A stretch of DNA of 36,910 nt from contig JAHJEX010000079.1 in assembly GCA_018825385.1 (NCBI GenBank), forward strand, positions 1 to 36,910, given 5' to 3'. Each line of letters begins with the position of its first letter. Position 1 is the stretch's first letter. This DNA comes from Patescibacteria group bacterium. GTDB taxonomy: Bacteria > Patescibacteriota > Patescibacteriia > UM-FILTER-42-10. A program made the translations under genes and the position numbers. Below are positions 29,690 to 36,910 of the stretch, in pieces. The notes below the pieces were generated by a model. It saw only the letters and a list, made by a program, of their open reading frames with translations. It ran no database searches and was not told where the DNA came from.

Positions 29690-30917
29690 TCGGTGCAACA
29701 GCGTCATGCTGCTGCTGATCGCACTCATCGTAACGAATGGTGTAGTGGCCTTCGCGAGTCCGGCGATCGTGCGTCCGAACGGGACGCTCTTCGAGCGGGC
29801 GGGCGAGACTATCTACACCGTGCACGAGCACGATGACGTCGGTTTGTGGCAGGTGTCGTTCGGATCACCGAAGCACTGGCTGGAGCTGATCGCGTTGAAT
29901 CCTCAGTTCGAGGATTCCGACTTGATCCTGCCTGGCCAGGAGCTCAAGATCCCCCCGAGCCTCGTCCGGATTTTTCGGATGATCGCAACGGTCGATGCAG
30001 CAGGTGGTCCGCAGCCGGCGAAAGGAGCCGGACCGCCGGACACCGTGCGCGTACACGTACCAGTGGAGGCAGACCACGGATTTCCGTGGAGCTGGGCAAT
30101 TGCAGTTTTCTTGCTCTGTCTCATAGTCTTTGCTTTGTGGCACAGGCACGACAGGGACAGCGCCGACCTGCGGAGTTTGACGAAAACCGTAAATGGACAG
30201 GCACATGACCTGGAAGCCCAGGAAAATCGTGAGCTGTGTCGCAGGAACGCGGACCCCTATTCCGGACCCCCTGCGGTTCCGGGCGGGCTACTCACCGCGA
30301 AGTCCGCCGCTCAGCATTTTGTCGAGCGGTACCAGCGCAATCGTCGCAATCTGACTGTGGGCGAGAGCGAGGGATTGCCCGACCGGGTGGTGATCGAGCG
30401 GATCGTCCCGGTGGATGTCCGCGGTTTGATGGGCATCAAATTCCACGGTTACAATGCCCCGGTCGCGAAGCACCTTGAGGAGTGGACTCCTGCCTGGCAA
30501 GCGTTCCTCTCGGACGGTTCTTCGCGGATCACGCTCATGATGTGCGGCAACGATGTCTACGCCGGTGGAGGAGGATATGAAGTCCTCCCGGACACGCAGA
30601 TCCGGCCGCGACAGGACATCCCGCCCTATGAGCCGGAAACGCCGGTTCCGATCTGGCCGGTACCCGGTGAGACGGACGTGGCTGAGGAGCCGGATGAGGT
30701 TCCTTCGGGACCGGAGGAAGTGCAGAACTTTCTGTCGGTCAAGGTCACTTCGTCCGATCGGTACGTGTTGAAACCGGAGGTCGGAACGGACGTGATCGTC
30801 GAACTCGGCGTGCTGGCGGACGATGTCACTCTCGGTATCGAGGGCGACGAAGTCTACCGGATTATCGCCGGACAACGGCGCGTCATCGGACGCATCGTTG
30901 GACACGAACGTTCCTGA
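29682..30917 (+). CDS. GC-rich LysM-domain membrane protein
   Basis: 411 aa from ATG 29682, which has the full SD AAGGAGG 7 bases upstream; the longer in-frame start at 29589 lies in the structured leader. A signal peptide is likely (MAHRCNSVMLLLIALIVTNGVVAFA, cleavage near residue 26). One LysM domain spans about 44-91 (YTVHEHDDVGLWQVSFGSPKHWLELIALNP ... LILPGQELKIP), predicted to bind peptidoglycan or similar glycans. A Gly/Pro linker leads to a transmembrane helix (134-153), and a 255-residue soluble domain follows that I do not recognise. It includes VVIERIVPVDVRGLMGIKFHGYN and two Pro-rich links. G+C is far above the neighbours (about 70% in 30241-30300). It stands alone with its own promoter and terminator; recent transfer is likely. 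Confidence 0.85.
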   Translation: MAHRCNSVMLLLIALIVTNGVVAFASPAIVRPNGTLFERAGETIYTVHEHDDVGLWQVSFGSPKHWLELIALNPQFEDSDLILPGQELKIPPSLVRIFRMIATVDAAGGPQPAKGAGPPDTVRVHVPVEADHGFPWSWAIAVFLLCLIVFALWHRHDRDSADLRSLTKTVNGQAHDLEAQENRELCRRNADPYSGPPAVPGGLLTAKSAAQHFVERYQRNRRNLTVGESEGLPDRVVIERIVPVDVRGLMGIKFHGYNAPVAKHLEEWTPAWQAFLSDGSSRITLMMCGNDVYAGGGGYEVLPDTQIRPRQDIPPYEPETPVPIWPVPGETDVAEEPDEVPSGPEEVQNFLSVKVTSSDRYVLKPEVGTDVIVELGVLADDVTLGIEGDEVYRIIAGQRRVIGRIVGHERS

Positions 30918-30977
30918 GGATCCGACAGAAGGTTAGGCCCACAAGGCCCATCGCTCCGTGGCGGCGTGTACATTCTA

Positions 30978-31029
30978 GAGGGTGAAGCCGTAGCCTTCAC
31001 CCTCCCACCAGTCATCTGACCTGATGACT
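30978..31029 (+). other. Two hairpins in the LysM-gene 3' UTR
   Basis: GAGGGTGAAG (30978-30987) with CTTCACCCTC (30995-31004), 10 bp perfect, then AGTCATC (31010-31016) with GATGACT (31023-31029), 7 bp perfect. Neither has a T run. They precede the terminator at 31033 and may protect the mRNA 3' end or act as a small RNA. Confidence 0.7.
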
Positions 31030-31032
31030 ATC

Positions 31033-31069
31033 AGAGCCAGCACTGCATCTCTTGCGTCTGGCTCTTTTT
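31033..31069 (+). terminator. Intrinsic terminator of the LysM gene
   Basis: AGAGCCAG (31033-31040) pairs perfectly with CTGGCTCT (31058-31065), followed by a T run to 31069. The 17-base loop can form a small inner GCA/TGC pairing. Confidence 0.8.
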
Positions 31070-31082
31070 CTTCCCTAAAATC

Positions 31083-31107
31083 AAAAACAGGGATCAATTA
31101 CGACCCC
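31083..31107 (-). terminator. Terminator of the 1558-aa protein operon
   Basis: On the minus strand GGGGTC (31107-31102) pairs with GATCCC (31095-31090; one G-T pair), followed after one purine by a T run (31087-31083). It lies 16 bases beyond the stop codon. Confidence 0.65.
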
Positions 31108-31122
31108 CGCTTTTAGTCTCTA

Positions 31123-34100
31123 TTACGCTGTTAGTTTTTCAAGCGTGGTTTCAATAGTTGCTAGTATTTCTTTATAACCTCTCGTTGCTCCTGCAATAAC
31201 CTGCGGGTCAGTATCTGCTGGCGGGTTCTCTTGTAAAACCTTCAATACATCTGTTGCACCTTCTCTCATGTTTTCTAACAAAGTGGTATCACTTAATTTT
31301 GCTATATCATCCAGCCCTACACCATCAAGGCTCTTTAGAATCTCCGGTGAAACATTATCCATATTTGCCAATATTCCTGAAACCAAGTTTTCTAATGCAA
31401 GTTTAATATCTTGAGGTGATGCTGGTGTTTCTATACTAGTTCCCTCTGTCCCTTGAACATCAACTATCTTTCCATCTGGTTGTACATCAACTATGTCTTT
31501 TAAGCCATCTGTATCTAGAATAGTGGCTCGTAAATTTCCTTCGTCTGTTTTCGCAAATTTTACTGATTCTGTTGTGCCGGTATCTGCTACCTCCCCAGAT
31601 TCAGGCATGAAGTCTAATTTCTGTGTCATTTTTTCACCTATTATACTTCCCTTTTCAACTCTAATGCCATGTTCTCTCATAAATGAGTCTGCTTCTGGAG
31701 TGGCTTTAATAGTCATACCTTCCGGGATTTCGGTTGACGGAATCGGCTCTAAACCTGCTGTTCGAGTGACATCTCCGGCCTCAGTGTCTACAGTAGAAGG
31801 AGTAGATGCATCAGGATCGGCATCTTCAGCGGTAGTTGTACCAACTGATTCAGATTCGCCAGTCATTTCTAAACCATCTGTATCAACATCAATATCCAGA
31901 GTTGATGCTGACGCTGCTTCCGCTTGAGTTAACTCTGGAGTAGCCAGAATGACACTGGCATTATGCAGATCTGCATTGATCTGCTCTGTAACTCTACCTT
32001 CTACAATTTGCTGAAACGCTTCACCGATTTTTTGTGGTCCGCCAGAGGATGGATCCGAAATTTCCTGGTTCTTAATAGCAAGTTCAATTAGTTTTCTCAG
32101 CTTACCCCTATGACGCCCTTCCAAATAATCCATTGTTCTGCCAGAGTGACCTTCAATATCTTTGTTTAACAAATCCTCAACACGCTTGTTCTTTAGGAAT
32201 TCCCATTCTTCCTTTCCCTGTCCGCTTTCACCAAATCCCAGTTTCTCCAGCATCTTTGTATGATCTTCCTTGGTAAGATCCGCAATTTTTTCTATTCTTT
32301 CCGCTTCCGCCTCTATTTCCTGAGCTGCAGCCAGTTCATCTGCTCTTTGTGTTGCCTCTGCCTCTATTCTTTCTGCTTCTATCCTGTTTGCTTCTTCCAT
32401 GAGCCTTTCATGTCCGTCATGACTATCAAGCGGATACGGCTCATCAAAATGTGTATCACCAATTTCTGTTATCATACCGTTATCTACTGTTACTTCCTCT
32501 CCACCTAAATAAAATGTTCCACTGTCTTCATCAACAAAATTTATATCTGTAATGTTTTCTCCCAGTCCAGTATGTGCGCCCGTATCATCAATCATTGCCT
32601 TAAATAATGGCCCTTCCGCCTCATCAATCATTGCCTGATTTAAATTAACCTCTGCTGCCTCTGGCTCAGCCATATCAGCCCAAGTTGCATCTTTGATGTT
32701 ATCTAAATAAGCAACGGCACCGGTATTGGCAACATTGTCAGCCGTAATAATCTCTTCTGAATGTGCTGTTAATTTGTCCAATACGTCCTGTTGAAATCCC
32801 TCATAGTCAGAAATTGTTAATTGGCCATCCTCAAATGTAACATACTGATCAAATACCTCAGCAGAAACACCAGCAACATTGTGACCTTCAGAAAGGGCAG
32901 TCATATTTGCGCCAACATTCAAAATCCTGGCACCTTCAACATTTGTAATTTCTTCACCGATATTTCCATCTTCCATGGCCACTCTATAGAACACCTGCTC
33001 TAAGTGTTGGGGAGCACCTTCCTTTCCTAAATCAAGAGAAAGTGCAATTTTTCCTTCAGTTGTTTCTACTTGGAAACCTGCGTGGGATAAAGAAGCATGT
33101 TCAACTGGAAATCTTGCTCCCAACACTACATCTCCTTCCACTAGACCTTTTTCTTCCCAAGCATCTAACAATTTATCAGCATCAGTATTATTTTCACCAG
33201 TAAGTTCAGAAATAACCTTTTTAAGTTCCTCTGGGGATACCTGTCCTTCAAACGAGTTAACCCCCAAAGTTTGTTCTAATGCCGCCAGTGCTCTTGCTTT
33301 TTGAATATAAGGAGTTATCTCAGGATGGCTTTCTTGCCATGCGCTTAAGAGTTCATCTGCGGATTTAGCATTTGCACTTTGTAGTTGAGATGTTACCTTT
33401 TCCAAGTCTTCTGGAGAAACACCATCAAACGAGCTAACTCCAAAATTTGATTCTAAGTTAATTGCATGTAAAGTTTTTTCCAGACTTTCTGGAGTGGCAT
33501 CATTCAGTAGTTCAATACGCTGTTCATCTGTAAGTCCCAGTCGATCAAAAGTTGTTTCTGCCTCTTTTACTAATCCTGGATTATTCTGTAAATGTTCCAA
33601 ATTTGCCTTTGTATATATAGCATCACTCTCCACCGGTCCAGGACCTGACGGTGCAGAATCGGCAGAAGATGCCTCTTGGGGACCAAAAACTTCCGGTTCT
33701 GCTGTAGCGGGTTGTGGTGCTCCTTCTTCCCGCGGTCCAATAAAATCTTCATTATATTGCAGGGTATCTGGCTCTGTTGCAACGTCAGGCACGTCTGCAC
33801 CCGATGTATCTGCTCCTGCAATACCCGGCGCAGGATCTCCAGTTCTGGCACCAGCTACTTTATTTAAATCATCTTGAGACAATGTACTGGGATGTTGTGA
33901 ACCTATTGACCTAAGTTCTTCTTCTGAAAGAGATGATGCTGGGCTAGGAGGAGTGTCTGGTGTTGTATTAGGTTCTGCTCCTGCAACATCAGGTGTAGTC
34001 CCATCTCCATCCTTAAACTTTCCCATAGTTAGACGATGGAAAGTTTCCTGGAAATTCATTGTTTCAATATAAGCTTTTATTACACCGCCCAGATCTAAAG

Positions 34101-35799
34101 GACTACCAACTGCCTGCCATGATTTTTGAATTTCTTCTATTCTTTCTCCGGCACGACCTAAACTGTTGGTTATTGCCCCGCCTCCCTTTTCCGCAATTTC
34201 AGAATAACCGGCCGCTGCAATCATTATAGGCAATGCTGTCTTTGCCCAAGCAGCCCCTATCGCTGCTGCTTTTTGCTTTCCTTCCAAATCTTTTATCTTA
34301 CCCTGCCCGAACATTTCCATTGCCATATCCACTGCACCATCTACAATCAATTCCTTTATTATTGAAACTTTTTCATTTTCCTTTTTTGCACTCTTCAAAT
34401 TTTTATATCTTTCGCCTAGTGCAATAGCCCCCAGAGCACCAGCACGAATAGCAAAAGCACCTAATGCAACACCAACGCCACTTACTGCTTCTTTCAAGTA
34501 CTCTATCTTCTTTGTCCTCTCACCGACATGTTCATGTAGTATTTCGTCAATCTCTATTGCCATTTCTTCATCCATATCTCCAAAGCCAGTAACCAATCTA
34601 ATTTCTAACGTCTTAAGCTTTTCTTCAAGAATTGCCTTTTTTTCTGGAGAAAGATAATCAGATTCTTCCAACTTATTTCGTATATCATGCATTTTGCGTT
34701 GAATCCGATTATATTTCGGTTCTCCTTCTCCCAAGTTTAGCGCGTCCAATCTTGCTTGAATTCTTGCTTTTTCCGCTTCTGTCTTTGCTAACTTTAATTT
34801 TTTCCTTAATTCACTCTCTTCTATAATTATTTGTTTGATCCTATCAACCTCTTTTCCTCGCGCTAAACTCTTTGCCCAACGATCAGGAAGACGCGCCAGT
34901 GTACGGGCACCAAATGCACTTGCAACTATATCTATTGTTTTTCCTGTTCGCCATGTTGCTTTTTCCCATCCTCCAGCTTCGGCTTTTTCTGCATTTGTAA
35001 CATATTCGCCTCGCCACATTCTTCCTAAAACTGACTTTCTACCTCCGGTTTCTTCCCTTTCCATTGTATCAGGAGGGGGAAAAGGTCTAGCTGGACTATC
35101 CATCTCTAAAGCAGGCGGAAGATCTGTCTCCTCTGATTCAGATGGACTATTGGGAAGACTGACATCTTCTTCCCCTAAGTTTTGCCTTATCAAAGCTCCC
35201 AATTTTGCTAAATCAATAGAACTTAATGTCCCGTTCTCCGGTTTTGCATCTTTTTTTAACAATTCCATTATTTCAGGATAATTTGCGTGATCTTTGTCTA
35301 AATTTGCCAAAGATTCATGCTCCACAAAAACCCTAACCGGATTTTCTGCCGGTGTTTTCTCATCAAATCTGGAATTATTGCCATATATCTCCCATCCCAA
35401 ATGTCTGCTGGCAATTTGATCCTGAATCTCTGCATCCGCCAGAGGATCCCCCGTCCTATACCTAGGATCTTGCTCGTCAGGATGATCATTAATATGCTTT
35501 TGCTTGGCCATATCCCAATATGTCCAAGATTCACTCATTCCGGATACGCTAGGGTCCAATCCTATTCGTTCCATTGCAGTACTAAATTTTTCGCGTATTT
35601 TTGTCACAATCGGTTCAAATTGAGGGTCATCCTTAATCAATTCTAAAGCAGCCGCATACGTATTTGCCCTTGCCACAACCTCAGGAGTAACATTATCGGC
35701 ATTATCAGGCACTGTGTCTAAAAACAGCAAATACTCTCTTGCAGTTTGATTTAATTCCTGTGCGCCTTCTCCCTCTTTTGAGTTTTTTGGGTCTGCCAT
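31123..35799 (-). CDS. 1558-aa acidic repeat and coiled-coil protein, unknown function
   Basis: I do not recognise this protein. It has no N-terminal signal. Residues 1-230 are acidic and helical. Residues about 330-430 are charged and coiled-coil-like (KRIQ/LEEKLKTLEIRL). Two hydrophobic stretches, about 438-461 (AVSGVGVALGAFAIRAGALGAIAL) and about 510-530 (AAAIGAAWAKTALPIMIAAAG), could be membrane helices. A Pro/Ser/Asp-rich disordered region (about 600-740) follows. Next come two copies of a ~60-residue repeat, with SSFDGVSPEDLEKV near residue 787 and NSFEGQVSPEELKKV near 847. Residues about 1130-1176 are a Glu/Ala coiled coil (EAERIEAEATQRADELAAAQEIEAEAERIEK). The end is helical. The gene follows two small paralogous helical genes with 10-11-base spacing, so the products may form one complex. 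Confidence 0.75.
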   Translation of the reverse strand: MADPKNSKEGEGAQELNQTAREYLLFLDTVPDNADNVTPEVVARANTYAAALELIKDDPQFEPIVTKIREKFSTAMERIGLDPSVSGMSESWTYWDMAKQKHINDHPDEQDPRYRTGDPLADAEIQDQIASRHLGWEIYGNNSRFDEKTPAENPVRVFVEHESLANLDKDHANYPEIMELLKKDAKPENGTLSSIDLAKLGALIRQNLGEEDVSLPNSPSESEETDLPPALEMDSPARPFPPPDTMEREETGGRKSVLGRMWRGEYVTNAEKAEAGGWEKATWRTGKTIDIVASAFGARTLARLPDRWAKSLARGKEVDRIKQIIIEESELRKKLKLAKTEAEKARIQARLDALNLGEGEPKYNRIQRKMHDIRNKLEESDYLSPEKKAILEEKLKTLEIRLVTGFGDMDEEMAIEIDEILHEHVGERTKKIEYLKEAVSGVGVALGAFAIRAGALGAIALGERYKNLKSAKKENEKVSIIKELIVDGAVDMAMEMFGQGKIKDLEGKQKAAAIGAAWAKTALPIMIAAAGYSEIAEKGGGAITNSLGRAGERIEEIQKSWQAVGSPLDLGGVIKAYIETMNFQETFHRLTMGKFKDGDGTTPDVAGAEPNTTPDTPPSPASSLSEEELRSIGSQHPSTLSQDDLNKVAGARTGDPAPGIAGADTSGADVPDVATEPDTLQYNEDFIGPREEGAPQPATAEPEVFGPQEASSADSAPSGPGPVESDAIYTKANLEHLQNNPGLVKEAETTFDRLGLTDEQRIELLNDATPESLEKTLHAINLESNFGVSSFDGVSPEDLEKVTSQLQSANAKSADELLSAWQESHPEITPYIQKARALAALEQTLGVNSFEGQVSPEELKKVISELTGENNTDADKLLDAWEEKGLVEGDVVLGARFPVEHASLSHAGFQVETTEGKIALSLDLGKEGAPQHLEQVFYRVAMEDGNIGEEITNVEGARILNVGANMTALSEGHNVAGVSAEVFDQYVTFEDGQLTISDYEGFQQDVLDKLTAHSEEIITADNVANTGAVAYLDNIKDATWADMAEPEAAEVNLNQAMIDEAEGPLFKAMIDDTGAHTGLGENITDINFVDEDSGTFYLGGEEVTVDNGMITEIGDTHFDEPYPLDSHDGHERLMEEANRIEAERIEAEATQRADELAAAQEIEAEAERIEKIADLTKEDHTKMLEKLGFGESGQGKEEWEFLKNKRVEDLLNKDIEGHSGRTMDYLEGRHRGKLRKLIELAIKNQEISDPSSGGPQKIGEAFQQIVEGRVTEQINADLHNASVILATPELTQAEAASASTLDIDVDTDGLEMTGESESVGTTTAEDADPDASTPSTVDTEAGDVTRTAGLEPIPSTEIPEGMTIKATPEADSFMREHGIRVEKGSIIGEKMTQKLDFMPESGEVADTGTTESVKFAKTDEGNLRATILDTDGLKDIVDVQPDGKIVDVQGTEGTSIETPASPQDIKLALENLVSGILANMDNVSPEILKSLDGVGLDDIAKLSDTTLLENMREGATDVLKVLQENPPADTDPQVIAGATRGYKEILATIETTLEKLTA

Positions 35800-35810
35800 T
35801 GTTTTTTAGA

Positions 35811-36158
35811 TTAACTGTCTTGAATCTTTTTTTGAACTTGTTTAATTTTTTCAGTTTCTTCTTCGTCACCAATTTCTTTTTCTAACTCCTGAAGCTCCAG
35901 TTCTGTTTGATCTTCTAGACCCTCTCTTTTTTTTGCGTAATTTTCTTTTAGTTCTTGTAGTGCTGTGCGCAACTTTTCAGTATCTTCTTCGCTACTTTTT
36001 GTAAATTGTTCAATTTGTGTTAGAACTTCCTCTAGCTTGTCATCATCAATTCGGACAATCATTTCAATAAGTAATAAACGCAAATCAGCATCCAAAGGCG
36101 CTCCTTTGATAAGGTCTGCTGCTCTTACAAGTAATTTTGAATCAGGGTTTACAGGCAT
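35811..36158 (-). CDS. Small acidic helical protein, paralogue A of a tandem pair
   Basis: 115 aa, all-helical and acidic, no signal or membrane segment. The core AADLIKGAPLDADLRLLLIEMIVRIDDDKLEEVLTQIEQFTKSS is followed by a long coiled coil (EKLRTALQELKENYAKKREGLEDQTELELQELEKEI). It shows the same architecture as the next upstream gene: a small leucine-rich bundle, then K-E-x-Y-x-x-K-R-E-x-L and a closing D/E-L-E-x-L-E-K-E-I. I do not know the family. It is encoded 11 bases before the 1558-aa gene and 10 bases after its paralogue. Confidence 0.75.
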   Translation of the reverse strand: MPVNPDSKLLVRAADLIKGAPLDADLRLLLIEMIVRIDDDKLEEVLTQIEQFTKSSEEDTEKLRTALQELKENYAKKREGLEDQTELELQELEKEIGDEEETEKIKQVQKKIQDS

Positions 36159-36168
36159 TTAGCTGTAT

Positions 36169-36501
36169 TTATTTATCTATTTCTTTTTCCAAATCATCCA
36201 AGTCTTTCATGATTGAATCTGCCAGATCTTCACGTTTGGAATCATACTTCTCTTTCACCTTTCCCAGCCTCTGTTTAAGGCCCTCATCCATTTCACCTCC
36301 TCGTGCTACATTTTCAGTCAATACATTCACCAATTCATCTATCTGTTCCAATGTCATTTCCGGTAGAAGATGAATAATGGAAATTTGAACTTCTTCCGGA
36401 AGATCTGAAGACCTTAATAAAAGCACCAGCTTTTTACCAAGGGCTCTCGCTTCCTCCTCAACATTTCCTTCTTGTTGTTGTGGGTTTTTTTTATTCTTCA
36501 T
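36169..36501 (-). CDS. Small acidic helical protein, paralogue B of a tandem pair
   Basis: 110 aa. After a Gln/Asn/Glu-rich start, GKKLVLLLRSSDLPEEVQISIIHLLPEMTLEQIDELVNVLTENVARG parallels the core of the downstream gene, and LGKVKEKYDSKREDLADSIMKDLDDLEKEIDK parallels its coiled-coil end. Alignment by eye shows about one residue in four identical, with the spacing kept. It is the first gene of the operon. GGA lies directly before the ATG (aaaggatATG), an unusually short SD spacing. The 5' UTR (about 130 bases) contains a GCCCT / AGGGC hairpin near 36524-36554. Confidence 0.72.
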   Translation of the reverse strand: MKNKKNPQQQEGNVEEEARALGKKLVLLLRSSDLPEEVQISIIHLLPEMTLEQIDELVNVLTENVARGGEMDEGLKQRLGKVKEKYDSKREDLADSIMKDLDDLEKEIDK

Positions 36502-36637
36502 ATCCTTTATTCAAATTGCTTAAAATAAACGCCCTGTCTTAAGGAAAAGGAGGGCACTTTAGTTTCTATTTCTCTTTTTTTAATAAAAACAGAATCATGA
36601 GTTTGATCTATTTCAATTTACTTTTGTTTTCATGTTG

Positions 36638-36666
36638 AGTATATCACATTATTGCTGTTTTGGCAA
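36638..36666 (-). promoter_or_regulatory. Promoter of the small-paralogue / 1558-aa protein operon
   Basis: Read on the minus strand: TTGCCA (36661-36666), 17-base spacer, TATACT (36638-36643). The start would be near 36631. The -35 lies only 13 bases from the transposase stop, so the element end and this promoter are very close. Confidence 0.65.
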
Positions 36667-36678
36667 GTACATTTTGTT

Positions 36679-36910
36679 TTAACTAACCACATTTGGCACT
36701 TTTAATTCTAGCATTTCATTGGGTGTTTTTCCATTTAGACCACAGTGTTCAAGATTGTTGTATTCTTCGTTCCAGATTCTAATTTTCTTCTTCAATTCTT
36801 TTAATGTTCTAAATGTGTTTCTATCGTAAAATGTTTCCTGATCCGAGCGATGACTTCTCTCCACTTTGCCGTTCTGTGCCGGTTTACCGGGATCAATCAA
36901 GTAATGGATA
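36679..36910 (-). CDS. IS481-like transposase, C-terminal part (5' end beyond the window)
   Basis: The frame enters from the right edge (IHYLIDPGKPAQNGKVERSH) and ends at 36679, about 76 residues in the window. The block PGKPAQNGKVERSHRSDQETFYDRNTF contains the third catalytic acid (Glu of KVERSH) of the DDE integrase core, and IRIWNEEYNNLEHCGLNGKTPNEML is the usual C-terminal end of IS481/IS3-type transposases; the NGKVERSHRSD form favours IS481. No terminal inverted repeat could be judged with the other end missing. Whether the element is intact is unknown. Confidence 0.85.
   Translation of the reverse strand, partial: IHYLIDPGKPAQNGKVERSHRSDQETFYDRNTFRTLKELKKKIRIWNEEYNNLEHCGLNGKTPNEMLELKVPNVVS

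Noticed and set aside
29846-30905. Open frames overlapping the LysM gene in other frames (e.g. minus 30288-30905)
   Set aside because: GC-rich shadow frames with Arg/Asp-rich, domain-free products and no start signals.
1-36910. CRISPR arrays and tRNA genes
   Set aside because: I saw no regularly spaced direct repeats with unique spacers and no cloverleaf apart from the tmRNA ends. The direct repeats at 25066 and 25880 are only two copies with a gene between.

Overview
The window looks like a chromosomal segment of a Patescibacteria (Candidate Phyla Radiation) bacterium, most likely of the Parcubacteria type. The reasons are its low G+C content, tightly packed Lys-rich proteins with many 4-base ATGA overlaps, a weak and patchy Shine-Dalgarno (SD) signal, a cytosolic group 3b [NiFe] hydrogenase, a four-helix-bundle (23S intervening sequence type) protein, DUF11-like surface proteins, and compact translation genes (infC-rpmI-rplT, smpB-ssrA). 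TGA acts as a stop at several ATGA junctions, so the recoded genetic code of Gracilibacteria/Absconditabacteria is unlikely. The lineage call is inference from gene content.

Layout. 1-3781 (-): a very large membrane-anchored Kelch/beta-propeller surface protein, cut by the left edge. 3920-4408 (-): a small anchored exported protein. 4469-13672 (-): a long, mostly coupled gene string read from hydB down to tgt. It holds a group 3b hydrogenase in the pyrococcal order B-G-D-A, with hypC, an EamA transporter, a 243-aa hydrogenase-associated protein and an Ldh2-family dehydrogenase inserted, then a four-helix-bundle protein, a HypA-like protein without its zinc half, a HAD phosphatase and tgt. 13764-15211 (+): a PHP phosphoesterase coupled to a CDP-alcohol phosphatidyltransferase. 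15256-20991 (-): ileS, recO and a DUF11-like surface protein. 21147-21568 (+): an isolated, GC-richer gene of unknown function followed by a terminator and a stretch rich in nested helices. 21774-24995 (-): argS, a glycosyltransferase and a YggU protein.

24996-26444 is an accessory region. A half-length asparaginase-like gene sits between two 100-bp direct repeats and next to a cluster of palindromic GTCATTC-type repeats. 26366-28639 (+) is the translation block: smpB, tmRNA (ssrA), infC (probably with a non-ATG start), rpmI and rplT. A VanZ-like gene (-) follows. 29302-31069 holds an isolated GC-rich LysM membrane-protein gene with a consensus promoter, a ~345-base structured leader whose last hairpin buries the start codon, and three consecutive hairpins at the 3' end. 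31123-36501 (-) is an operon of two paralogous ~110-aa helical proteins and a 1558-aa acidic protein. The window ends inside an IS481-like transposase (-).

The hydrogenase would exchange electrons between H2 and NAD(P)H, and the Ldh2-type enzyme in the same operon could spend NAD(P)H on a 2-oxoacid, giving a fermentative redox outlet. The large subunit ends exactly at the nickel-site His, which would make a maturation protease unnecessary, and the HypA homologue lacks its zinc module, so maturation looks simplified. The other notable elements are the two GC-rich single-gene islands with structured untranslated regions, and a palindromic repeat that has entered the hydrogenase small-subunit coding sequence.
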